Source of the DNA: Synechococcus sp. BIOS-E4-1
GTDB taxonomy: Bacteria > Cyanobacteriota > Cyanobacteriia > PCC-6307 > Cyanobiaceae
Direction: 5' to 3'
Length of the DNA stretch: 64,000 nt
Assembly: GCF_014279995.1 (NCBI RefSeq)
Contig: NZ_CP047935.1
Location: 186,001 to 250,000, forward strand
Position 1 is the stretch's first letter, and every line of letters begins with the position of its first letter. The notes beneath the pieces are model-generated. The model saw nothing but the letters and a program-made list of their open reading frames with translations, ran no database searches and was not told the DNA's origin. Made by a program: the position numbers and the translations under genes. Positions 10,590-18,843 of this stretch are shown here, one piece after another.

Positions 10590-11537
10590 TTATTCGGCTT
10601 TCTTTCCCAGTGCCTTTCGGAACCAGTTGATTGTGGGTTCGAGACCTTCTTCAAGAGAAATCTTGGGTTCCCAGCCCAGTTCCTGTCTGGCAAGAGCAAT
10701 CACGGGTTGACGTTGCAGTGGATCGTCCTGGGGTAGGGGCTTGTTGATCAGTTCCAGGTTGGGATTGATTCGATCGCGCACGAGCTCCGCTAACTGGCGG
10801 ATGGTGAATTCATTGGGGTTGCCAATGTTGATAGGCCCTGTGTTGTGCCTATTCATCAGTCGGATCATGCCTTCAATCAGGTCATCCACGTAGCAAAAAG
10901 ATCTGGTTTGACTGCCATTTCCATAGAGCGTCAGAGGTTTTCCCTGCAGAGCTTGAACGATGAAGTTGCTGACAACCCGCCCATCGTCTGGAAGCATGCG
11001 AGGGCCATAAGTATTGAAGATGCGCATGACTCGAATCTCCGTTCCGTGCATGCGCTGGTAGTCGAAACAGAGGGTTTCGGCAATGCGTTTGCCCTCGTCG
11101 TAACAGCTGCGAATCCCGATGGTATTCACGCAGCCTCGATAACTTTCCGGTTGGGGATGAATTTCTGGATCTCCGTAAATTTCGCTTGTGCTGGCCAACA
11201 GGAAGCGCGCTCCTACGCGTCTTGCCAGGCCCAACATGTTGTAGGTGCCAAGGAAACTTGTTTTAGCTGTTTTGATTGGGTTGAATTGATAGTGAATTGG
11301 AGAGGCAGGGCATGCTAGATGCCAGATTCGATCAACTTCTAATTTGATGGGTTCTGTGACGTCGTGGCGAATTAATTCAAAGTTTGGATGGCCAATCCAA
11401 TTGCTGATATTTGCCTTTCTACCTGTGAAGTAATTGTCCAGGCAGATCACTTCTTCACCAGCTTGCATCAAGCGATCTACTAAGTGAGACCCAAGGAATC
11501 CGGCGCCGCCTGTGATCAGATTGCGGGTGCTGGACAA
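10590..11537 (-). CDS. UDP-glucuronate decarboxylase-like SDR epimerase
   Basis: This 315-residue extended SDR has the Rossmann motif GGAGFLG, the substrate Ser/Thr segment STSEIYG and the catalytic YxxxK as CYDEGKR. The sequence follows the UDP-glucuronic acid decarboxylase (UXS) pattern ([32 protein letters not shown]), which turns UDP-glucuronate into UDP-xylose. A related dTDP- or UDP-sugar dehydratase is the alternative. The codon at 11535-11537 is TTG; there is no ATG in frame just upstream. The product would feed the surface-sugar genes that follow on the same strand. Confidence 0.85.
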   Translation of the reverse strand: MSSTRNLITGGAGFLGSHLVDRLMQAGEEVICLDNYFTGRKANISNWIGHPNFELIRHDVTEPIKLEVDRIWHLACPASPIHYQFNPIKTAKTSFLGTYNMLGLARRVGARFLLASTSEIYGDPEIHPQPESYRGCVNTIGIRSCYDEGKRIAETLCFDYQRMHGTEIRVMRIFNTYGPRMLPDDGRVVSNFIVQALQGKPLTLYGNGSQTRSFCYVDDLIEGMIRLMNRHNTGPINIGNPNEFTIRQLAELVRDRINPNLELINKPLPQDDPLQRQPVIALARQELGWEPKISLEEGLEPTINWFRKALGKKAE

Positions 11538-11592
11538 GGGAAGCCAGTTGCATCTCAGCTGAAGTTATCAGGCCTGGCTTGCCGGATGCTCT

Positions 11593-13149
11593 TCAGCGTT
11601 GTGTGAATGGACCCTGGATCAACTGGCTCAGACCTGCAGCTGCTGTAATCGTCCAGATCGTGAGCACCCTCCGCAGGATTGCGATCGGTAGGGCAACGAG
11701 CACGTCAATTCCTGCATCTTGAAGCAGAAGCGTGGTTGCGGCCTCGTTGATGCCGATGCCACCGGGACTGTTGCTGATCAGCCCCGCTGTTCCTGACAAC
11801 AAATAAATGCCAATTCCCTGGAGTGGGGTGATCGATGTTGGGGATAAAACCATCACTAGGAGCCAGAGAATCATTGCTTCCATAGCCCAGAAGAGCAGGC
11901 TTAAAAACAGAGCAGGTAGGCAGGCGCGCGCCATGGCACCACGGGGTCGATGCTTGTCCCAGGCTTTTTTGAGGGTGTGCCATCCAGAGCGAACTCTGCG
12001 CTGTCGCCGCAAGCTGAGGCTGATCAGGATGAAGCCCGTGAGGATGAGCACCCACCACCAAGTGGGTCCTGCTTGCGGCAGTAATTGGGCCACCATCGCC
12101 GGTGTGATCACGCTCAGCCAGACCAGCACTGCGGCGCCATCGCAGAGACGCTCGGCGATAAAGGCGTGGGTTAGAGGTAACCGTGGATATCCAAGTTCGA
12201 CATGTAATTGCTCGACTCGACTGAGCTCCCCAATCTTTCCTGGAGTAGCTGTTAGGGCAAATCCTTGAAACCAGCCCACGGCATCGGCCCAGTTCCAGTG
12301 ACCGACTCGAACCGATCGCAGAAGAACCCGCCAGCGGCTGTAGCGCCCGAAATAACTGAGAATCAGAAGTGCATAAATGACTGGCAACCACACCAAGAGC
12401 CGCCTGCAGGCCTCAATGAGCTGCGATTTCGTTGTGCTGGGAAGACCGAACCAGGTCTGTATTCCAAGACCCAGTAGAGCCAGTGCTAGCCAGGGAAGCA
12501 GCCGTTGGAGCCACGAACGGGATTGGCGGTAGGCGCGGGGTTCAGCGGAAAAGCTGCGGTAATGCGGACGCCCACTGGCTTGAAGAAGTTCGCGATCACC
12601 AGAGCTATCTCCATAGGCCTCCAGCTTCTCTGGGCATGGCAGTTCACCAAGCGCTAACTCCAGTCGTTTGAGTTTTTCTGGCCCTTTGCAGTTGGCTGAC
12701 AGCAGCCTGAACGGTTGGCCAGGGCTCACTTCAAGAGGATCCTGGCAGCAGGTCCCGATCAGTTCGATCTTCAGAAGCTCCGCCAGCGGGCGGATGAACG
12801 GTTCCGGCGAGGCTGTGATGATCATGCAGCGGTCCCCTTGTTGGCGATGCCATTGCAGTCGTTTCAGGGCATCAGGTCTTAATCGCGATCGCAGTTTGAT
12901 GGGCAGTTGTTCTTCCAGAACTCGCTGCCGATGCTCCCGTGGTGTGGCCTGGAGCACGACATCGAGGAGGATCTCCTTCATTCGCCCGGTACTGCAGCGT
13001 TTGAACTGCCAAGCCACCAGATGCGGCAGAAGCCTGGGCAGTAGCCGTATGAGTCCGAGTGGACCTTGGAGTAGAAGCAAACAACAGCGCGTGGCGTCTC
13101 CCTTGATCAGGGTGCCGTCACAGTCAAAGGCGGCGATCGCTGGAGACAT
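11593..13149 (-). CDS. HAD phosphatase fused to a flippase-like (LPTM/UPF0104) membrane domain
   Basis: The 518-residue product has two parts. Residues 1-205 are a HAD-IB phosphatase with FDCDGTL, a Thr/Ser motif (MIITASP) and GDSSGDRELL. Residues 220-515 form a polytopic domain of the lysylphosphatidylglycerol-flippase/AglD type with several helices and a conserved GGIGINEAA near the C-terminus. In the surrounding operon a phosphatase is needed to convert polyprenyl-phosphoribose 5-phosphate to polyprenyl-phosphoribose, and a flippase to turn the product over. One fused protein could do both, which is inference. It overlaps the GtrA gene by 26 bases. Confidence 0.78.
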   Translation of the reverse strand: MSPAIAAFDCDGTLIKGDATRCCLLLLQGPLGLIRLLPRLLPHLVAWQFKRCSTGRMKEILLDVVLQATPREHRQRVLEEQLPIKLRSRLRPDALKRLQWHRQQGDRCMIITASPEPFIRPLAELLKIELIGTCCQDPLEVSPGQPFRLLSANCKGPEKLKRLELALGELPCPEKLEAYGDSSGDRELLQASGRPHYRSFSAEPRAYRQSRSWLQRLLPWLALALLGLGIQTWFGLPSTTKSQLIEACRRLLVWLPVIYALLILSYFGRYSRWRVLLRSVRVGHWNWADAVGWFQGFALTATPGKIGELSRVEQLHVELGYPRLPLTHAFIAERLCDGAAVLVWLSVITPAMVAQLLPQAGPTWWWVLILTGFILISLSLRRQRRVRSGWHTLKKAWDKHRPRGAMARACLPALFLSLLFWAMEAMILWLLVMVLSPTSITPLQGIGIYLLSGTAGLISNSPGGIGINEAATTLLLQDAGIDVLVALPIAILRRVLTIWTITAAAGLSQLIQGPFTQR

Positions 13150-13558
13150 CGCGGAAACTCACGTATTTGTGTCCGAAGAAGCTTGTGACCACAGGGACGA
13201 CCACTCCGAAGCTGTGAGCAATCAGATCAACGAGTGCGGCCACTCCGATCACGGGTAAGAGCCAAGTGCGGATTCCGATGCTCACCAACCAGGTTTGAAG
13301 CACGGCCGCGAGGTTGATGAGCGCAAACGCCGCGAACGATCGCTTGACCGATTGTTGGGTTTGGATGAAGACATAGCGGCGGGCTAATGCATAAGCAGTC
13401 ACCATTCCGATTGCGTACGCCGCGAGCACGGCGAGCTCGAAACGAAGAACCTGAGAAAATCCGATACGACTTCCGATGTTGATCAGAGCAGCGATTCCGC
13501 CCGTGATCAAGAAAAGAAAAAATTGACGTTTGGGTGAGGCAGTTGTGGGTTGATTCAT
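13124..13558 (-). CDS. GtrA-family membrane protein
   Basis: The 144-residue protein has four hydrophobic helices and the GtrA-type N-terminus FFLFLITGGIAALINIG. GtrA proteins are linked to movement or use of polyprenyl-phosphate sugars. A GtrA member (Rv3789) sits beside dprE1/dprE2 in mycobacteria, and the same association is seen here. The start overlaps the stop of the FAD oxidoreductase gene (ATGA). It probably acts with polyprenyl-phosphate-arabinose in the inner membrane. Confidence 0.82.
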   Translation of the reverse strand: MNQPTTASPKRQFFLFLITGGIAALINIGSRIGFSQVLRFELAVLAAYAIGMVTAYALARRYVFIQTQQSVKRSFAAFALINLAAVLQTWLVSIGIRTWLLPVIGVAALVDLIAHSFGVVVPVVTSFFGHKYVSFRDVSSDRRL

Positions 13559-14859
13559 GGCGCGGCTGCCGCGGCGTTGGCCAGCGCACGACGCGCCAGC
13601 GATCGTCCATAGCCAACGCTCTCACTGATGCCTCGGTCTTCTGGGTAATAGACGGTGGTGTCTGCGGTGATCACTCCGGGGTATGGCTCCAGGGGTGGCA
13701 GTGTGGCTTGAAAGTTGATGCGGCAAACCGGTTGGGCGAAGCGGTACCTGCTGCAATGGCTTGCCAGTCGATGCTCATCTCGCAAATCGGGATTGATGGC
13801 TTTGAGGCAATCCCAGGCATCGTCGATGAAGGCTTGGTTGTTTCGCTGGTAATCAGGGTGATCGGCCGGGATATAGAAAGGCACGTAGCTCACATGGGGT
13901 GATAACGGCCGCAGGTTGCTCATTTCGATGACTCCCGGAATGGCAAAACGGTCATCATTGACGTTCGTCCAGAAATTGCCTGTGATTGCGCGACTGGTCT
14001 GAAACACCACGCAGGCGCAGGCCACGGAGGGTTGACTGCTGTAGCGGTTCACGAGCTCGGGCTTCGTCCCTCCGGTTTCGAGCATGGGTGCGACCAAGGG
14101 CAATGGCACCGTTGAAATCACTCGATCAAAGTGTTGAGCATGGTCGGGTGTCTGCAACTTGGCGCCACCTTCAGGGCCGGGCTGGATCGATTGCACTGGT
14201 GAATTGCAACGGATCTCACCACCGCGGTTTCGGATGGAGGCTTCCAGGGCATCCACTAGTTGTTGGGACCCACCTTTCAAGAAACCAAGGGTTTCTTTCA
14301 GCTTCTTGCGGGATTGCCCCAGTCGGCGGACTCGGCTCCAGATCCAGGCTGCGGAAATCTGATCACTAAATTGGAAGAATTTGAAGGCGAAAAGTTTATA
14401 CCAAAGCAGCTGATATCCACGCTCACCAAGCCATTTGCGCAGCCATCTTGTGGCTGTGATTGAATCAAGATGTCTCCAGTCACGGATGGTGAGACATCGG
14501 GCTGCGTGGAGTAAGTAACGGAATCGGGTCAGCAGGGGCAGGTGGCGAAATGACAACACACTTCCAACTGATCCCCAGGAATAGAGGCGATTGTTAAAGA
14601 AGAATCCCATGCTGGTTTGTCGCCAGAAAAGCTGATCGCTGAGATTGAGCTCTTCCAGAATTTCGAAGAACGCATGGTCGCTGAGGCAGTGAAAGTGGTA
14701 ATAACGCTCCAACTGAAGACCATCAAAGTCAAAGCTGGCGGCCATTCCACCTAAGCGGTCATCGGCTTCGAATAGCACTGGAGCATGACCTTGAAGACAA
14801 AGTTCATAGGCAACAGCCAGCCCCATGGGGCCGCCACCAATCACAGCGATGGATGTCAT
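13555..14859 (-). CDS. FAD/NAD(P)-dependent amine-oxidase-like oxidoreductase
   Basis: The 434-residue flavoprotein opens with the dinucleotide-binding motif IAVIGGGPMGLAVAYEL and the following GGMAASFDFDG. Its overall plan is that of protoporphyrinogen-oxidase/amine-oxidase-like proteins that often accompany sugar-modification genes. The substrate is unknown; UDP-galactopyranose mutase-type chemistry is a more distant alternative. The start shares one base with the stop of the SDR gene upstream, and the stop overlaps the GtrA gene start, so it is translated as part of the operon. Confidence 0.75.
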   Translation of the reverse strand: MTSIAVIGGGPMGLAVAYELCLQGHAPVLFEADDRLGGMAASFDFDGLQLERYYHFHCLSDHAFFEILEELNLSDQLFWRQTSMGFFFNNRLYSWGSVGSVLSFRHLPLLTRFRYLLHAARCLTIRDWRHLDSITATRWLRKWLGERGYQLLWYKLFAFKFFQFSDQISAAWIWSRVRRLGQSRKKLKETLGFLKGGSQQLVDALEASIRNRGGEIRCNSPVQSIQPGPEGGAKLQTPDHAQHFDRVISTVPLPLVAPMLETGGTKPELVNRYSSQPSVACACVVFQTSRAITGNFWTNVNDDRFAIPGVIEMSNLRPLSPHVSYVPFYIPADHPDYQRNNQAFIDDAWDCLKAINPDLRDEHRLASHCSRYRFAQPVCRINFQATLPPLEPYPGVITADTTVYYPEDRGISESVGYGRSLARRALANAAAAAP

Positions 14860-15797
14860 TAGAACGGCATCTCCAGTTGGGAATAACGAGCATCTTGATA
14901 CGTGATCCTTAGTGCCTCAGCTAAGGGTGTTGGTGTGACTCGAAAGATGCCTGGCCAGTCGATGACATCAAATTCATCGCCAGCCGTCAGCGCCTTGAGT
15001 TGAGATCGGGTGAAGGCAGGCTGTCTGGAGATGAATGCCCAGCATTGAAGGAGAAATCCGAACAGAGGGATCGGCAGATGAATCATCAAGGTGCGAGCCC
15101 GAACAGCACGTCTCAGCTGACGCATCAAGCTGATGTAACTCACTTTCTCCAATCCGGTGATGTCATAGCTGCCGCGTAATTCGGGAGATTCAAGGCAGCG
15201 TTCGATCAAACGGCAGAAATCTCCGACGTAGAGGGGCTGGCGAATGAATCGTCCAGATCCGGGAATGGGAAACACGGGCAGTTTGTGCATGAACCGTGCA
15301 AGCCAGCCCAGGTGCTTCCGGTCAAACCAGCCGAACATCAGGGTGGGACGCAGAACAACAGCATCCGGCCGGGCTTCGCGCACTAACTCCTCCTGTCGTC
15401 GTTTCGTGCTGGTGTACAGGTCTGTCGCCACGGAGTTGACCACAGAACTACTGATGTGGATGAGCCTTGGGACCGGATGATGTTTGAGGGCTTTCAGCAC
15501 CGTGATCGTGCTTTGCACGTTGTTGCGTTCAAACTGGCTGCTGTCGGTGTTGCCAATTTCAGCTTGGAGCATCACGCAGGCTGAACAGCCTTGAAGTTGG
15601 TGAGGCCAATCCTGTCCCTCTAGGCAACATAGGTCTTCCTCAATAAAGGTGACCTTTGGAAATAAATCCTGCGCGATCGCAACAGCTTCACCTTTTTTGT
15701 CGACCACAATTAAATGCCAATCTGGGTGATTTTCTTGCAGCCTGGCGATCAGATTGAGGCCGACGAGTCCGGCACCGCCGGGAATGAAGATCTTCAT
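14859..15797 (-). CDS. NAD-dependent epimerase/dehydratase (extended SDR)
   Basis: The 312-residue product has the Rossmann motif PGGAGLVGLNL, a Ser triad segment HISSSVV and the catalytic YTSTK. It is not close to the UXS-type gene nearby. It likely acts on a nucleotide- or lipid-linked sugar, but no specific substrate can be assigned. It lies 15 bases after the DprE1-like gene and overlaps the next gene by one base (TAATG). Confidence 0.75.
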   Translation of the reverse strand: MKIFIPGGAGLVGLNLIARLQENHPDWHLIVVDKKGEAVAIAQDLFPKVTFIEEDLCCLEGQDWPHQLQGCSACVMLQAEIGNTDSSQFERNNVQSTITVLKALKHHPVPRLIHISSSVVNSVATDLYTSTKRRQEELVREARPDAVVLRPTLMFGWFDRKHLGWLARFMHKLPVFPIPGSGRFIRQPLYVGDFCRLIERCLESPELRGSYDITGLEKVSYISLMRQLRRAVRARTLMIHLPIPLFGFLLQCWAFISRQPAFTRSQLKALTAGDEFDVIDWPGIFRVTPTPLAEALRITYQDARYSQLEMPF

Positions 15798-15812
15798 GAC
15801 AGGGCGGAAAAA

Positions 15813-17180
15813 TCAGATCGCCAGACGGCGAGAGAGGTCGGACTCGAACACATGGCGTGGATCCAATTGGTCTCGCTCTCGTTTCCAGGCTTCAAGACCG
15901 GGATAAGAGCGGGCGAACATCGCGGCGGATTGCCTGGAATCCTTTGCGAGGTAGAGACGACCACCGGCATCAGCAACCAGTTGATCCAGCTCGTCGAGAG
16001 TTTCCATCAGGCCTGGAACTGCCGCTGGGACGTCTGCCGCCAAAGTCCATCCGGGCATTGGAAAGGACAAAGGACCTTGATTGGCTTCACCGAAGCGTTT
16101 CAGCACAGTCAAGAAACTTGGAGCACCGATTTTGCGCAAGGCACCGAGACAGCGACTCACAAGGTCTCCAGCACTGTCTGGCACCACGAACTGGTACTGG
16201 AGAAATCCACTAGGACCATAAATGCGGTTCCAGTTGTTCACCCCGTCTAAAGGATGAAAAAACGGCGTGATGGCCTGTAGTTCTCCCTGTCTGCTTCGCG
16301 GCGCTTTTCGGAACCAAGCTTCGTTGAAAGCTCTAACGGTCCAATTGTTGAGGAGGCCCCCCGGTAACAGTGATGGCGCAGTCCCTAAAGCTTTTGGGTC
16401 ATAAAAAAGAGGGTTATCGCTGGCTGAATTCTGGTCTTTCCATTGATCCAGGTTGGCGTGATCCCCCCGTGTCAGTACACCTCGGCCTGGTCCATGCAAG
16501 CTGTCGACCCAGGCCACGCTGTAGCGGTAATGGTCGTCGCCCTCAACCATGGCTGCCATCAGGTTTTCGAGATCTCCATATCGCTGCGTGTCCACGCTGA
16601 TGAGCGATGTCGTGATAGGGATGAGCTGAAAGCGTGCTTCAACAATCACCCCAGTGAGTCCCATCCCACCGCAGGTGGCCCAGAAAGCAGCGGAAGTGGT
16701 TGGGTTGTTGGGGGTCAGCAGGTGTTCATGCCCTTCACCGTCTAACAACCTCACTTCCAACACATGGTTCGCGAAGCTTCCTTCGCGGTGATGATTTTTT
16801 CCATGCACATCGGCTGCGATCGCGCCACCCACGGTGACGAAACGAGTTCCAGGGGTCACCGGTAAGAAGAAGCCAGCAGGAACGATCACCTGGAGGATGG
16901 CGTCAAGACTGGCGCCACTTCCTGCCAATAGGGTTCCGTTTTCGGAGTCAAGCTGGATGTGGTTGAACTGGGACAGATCAATCACAGAGCCTGCTTCGCA
17001 CTGTGCGGGATTGCCGTAGGCGCGACCCAGCCCGCGGCTGATCACGCTGCGAGGCGGTGCGTTCTGGAGCAAATGGCTGATTTGATCAAGACGTTCCGGT
17101 CGCACCACTTCGGCGTTGGTGGCATCTGTGCAACCCCACCCAGTGAGGGATTGTTCCTTTGCTGGAAGGCAGCTGGTCAT
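15813..17180 (-). CDS. DprE1-like FAD-dependent polyprenyl-phosphoribose 2-oxidase
   Basis: DprE1 oxidises the 2'-hydroxyl of decaprenyl-phosphoribose, the first half of the epimerisation to the arabinose form. The product (455 residues from the ATG at 17178-17180) has the FAD-binding motif SRGLGRAYG and the very characteristic GGAIAADVHGKNHHREGSF. The open frame extends to 17261, but that would overlap the upstream SDR gene, and the ATG at 17180 lies 17 bases after the SDR stop. The pairing with a DprE2-like SDR and a UbiA-type transferase supports the assignment. Confidence 0.88.
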   Translation of the reverse strand: MTSCLPAKEQSLTGWGCTDATNAEVVRPERLDQISHLLQNAPPRSVISRGLGRAYGNPAQCEAGSVIDLSQFNHIQLDSENGTLLAGSGASLDAILQVIVPAGFFLPVTPGTRFVTVGGAIAADVHGKNHHREGSFANHVLEVRLLDGEGHEHLLTPNNPTTSAAFWATCGGMGLTGVIVEARFQLIPITTSLISVDTQRYGDLENLMAAMVEGDDHYRYSVAWVDSLHGPGRGVLTRGDHANLDQWKDQNSASDNPLFYDPKALGTAPSLLPGGLLNNWTVRAFNEAWFRKAPRSRQGELQAITPFFHPLDGVNNWNRIYGPSGFLQYQFVVPDSAGDLVSRCLGALRKIGAPSFLTVLKRFGEANQGPLSFPMPGWTLAADVPAAVPGLMETLDELDQLVADAGGRLYLAKDSRQSAAMFARSYPGLEAWKRERDQLDPRHVFESDLSRRLAI

Positions 17181-17197
17181 TGCAGACGGTTGGAGAC

Positions 17198-17914
17198 TCA
17201 GAGTTTGGAAGCCAATGGAGCTGGTAGTCGACGGACGAGTTTCATCACGGGATCCCACCACCAGGGGATGTATTCAATTCCCCGACGTTGCGGGTGACGC
17301 AGGAGGTCTTTAGCGATTGTTTCTGGTGCAGTGCAGAGCAAAGGCGGAGCTTTGCCCTCCGTCATCGGGGATGTGATGAAGCCCGCTTTGAGAATGCGCA
17401 CAGCAAAGGGATGGCCCTGACAGCGAAGAAGGAGACCCTCGCAGAAACGCGTCAATCCTGCCTTAGCGGCGCCGTAGTGGTAGTTCGAAGGCCTGCCGCG
17501 ATCAGCGGCGACGGAAGAGAAGACCCAAAGAGCTCCCGGCTGTTGAATCCTTTCTTCGGAGACAATCGCCGTCAGCCAGGGGATGAGACCGGTGAAATTC
17601 ACCTGAGTGATCCATTGGGCTTGATCGCTGTCGACGCGAGCTTGTTCGGCATCCCCCATGACGCCCGCTGTGATCAGGTAAAGATCAAATGGTTCGGGAG
17701 GCTCGATGGGCTTGGGCGAGGCTAGATCCACTGAATCGGTGGTGACATCGACACCGGGGTGATCTGATCTCAGTGTTTGGGCCAACTGCTCATTGTGTTG
17801 CTGGTTGCGGGCAATCAGATGAAATCGACTGCAGCCTTGACGGGCGAGCTCAGTGATGATCGCTTTGGCTGTTGTGCTGGTGCTGCCTAGAATCCAGGCT
17901 GATGAAAAGGTCAT
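17198..17914 (-). CDS. DprE2-like short-chain dehydrogenase
   Basis: The 238-residue classical SDR has an N-terminal nucleotide-binding region (ILGSTSTTAKAI), a catalytic Ser region (VFSSVAADRGR) and YHYGAAK as the YxxxK. DprE2 reduces the 2'-keto intermediate made by DprE1 to give polyprenyl-phospho-arabinose. Assignment rests on its position between the UbiA-like and DprE1-like genes and on the fold. The start overlaps the stop of the UbiA gene (ATGA). Confidence 0.83.
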   Translation of the reverse strand: MTFSSAWILGSTSTTAKAIITELARQGCSRFHLIARNQQHNEQLAQTLRSDHPGVDVTTDSVDLASPKPIEPPEPFDLYLITAGVMGDAEQARVDSDQAQWITQVNFTGLIPWLTAIVSEERIQQPGALWVFSSVAADRGRPSNYHYGAAKAGLTRFCEGLLLRCQGHPFAVRILKAGFITSPMTEGKAPPLLCTAPETIAKDLLRHPQRRGIEYIPWWWDPVMKLVRRLPAPLASKL

Positions 17915-18843
17915 GGCAGCAGCCCAAATCGATTTAGTAAATTAACAGTGATCACGGTGATCAACCAAGCAATCAGAGTCACCTGAATGCCTCTGTCATT
18001 CAGAAGAATCTCCTCAGGTTTCTCTGTTGTTTGGTCAGGCGAAGCCTGTAGTCGACGCTCCGCTTCATCAGGATCACTCAGAAGTTGGTATCTGAAAATT
18101 CCAACCAGTACAAAAGGAACACTGAGAAGCATCCAGCTGGTTTCTGCACCTTGAAGAGCGGGACCAGCACTCCAAAGTGCATATGCCATAAAGCTGGTGC
18201 TTGCCACAAGGGACTCGAGCCGTTGAAGCAGAGGTAATGAATAGCGTAAAAGCACTTTGCGGGTGATCACACCACGATCAATCGCGGTTCGTAATTCAGC
18301 TTTGCGTTTCTCTACTGCCAGAAATAAGGCAAGTAAGCCGACTGTCAGCAGGAACCAAGGCGACCAATGTCCTTGGGAAGCAACAACCCCTGCAATGGCG
18401 CGTAACAAAAACCCTGATGCTATGCAAAAAAGATCTAGTAATGGTTGACGCTTCAGGCCAAAACAATATGCGATTTGAATAGCTAAATATATTAAAATTG
18501 CTGCAAGAAGTGAAAAATCAACTGATGCGCTAATCGCCAAACTTAAAATTAGCCAAACGATTGCCAAGGCGATTGCATCGAACATTCTCATTCGACCTGA
18601 TGCAATTGGCCTGAAACGTTTGCGAGGATGCTGCCTGTCTGCCTCGAGGTCAATAATATCGTTGACGATATAAATAAAACTCGAGATAAAGCAAAAGCTG
18701 GCAAAGGCTTTGATGCAGTTTGTCCATAAAAAAATAGATTGATCTTTTGTGAATATTGCCGCAGCGAAAACCAGAAAGTTTTTACTCCACTGCCGCACGC
18801 GACTTGCTTCAAGGCCTATTAAAATTGAATCATAGAAACTCAT
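17911..18843 (-). CDS. UbiA-family polyprenyl-phosphate phosphoribosyltransferase
   Basis: The 310-residue polytopic protein has the Asp-rich prenyl-diphosphate motif NDIIDLEADRQHP and the following KRFRPIASG, typical of the UbiA group that includes decaprenyl-phosphate phosphoribosyltransferase (Rv3806c/UbiA). That enzyme moves 5-phosphoribose from PRPP to a polyprenyl phosphate in the inner membrane. The DprE1/E2 neighbours favour this role over quinone or chlorophyll prenylation. The ATG abuts the stop of the glycosyltransferase gene with no gap. Confidence 0.85.
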   Translation of the reverse strand: MSFYDSILIGLEASRVRQWSKNFLVFAAAIFTKDQSIFLWTNCIKAFASFCFISSFIYIVNDIIDLEADRQHPRKRFRPIASGRMRMFDAIALAIVWLILSLAISASVDFSLLAAILIYLAIQIAYCFGLKRQPLLDLFCIASGFLLRAIAGVVASQGHWSPWFLLTVGLLALFLAVEKRKAELRTAIDRGVITRKVLLRYSLPLLQRLESLVASTSFMAYALWSAGPALQGAETSWMLLSVPFVLVGIFRYQLLSDPDEAERRLQASPDQTTEKPEEILLNDRGIQVTLIAWLITVITVNLLNRFGLLP

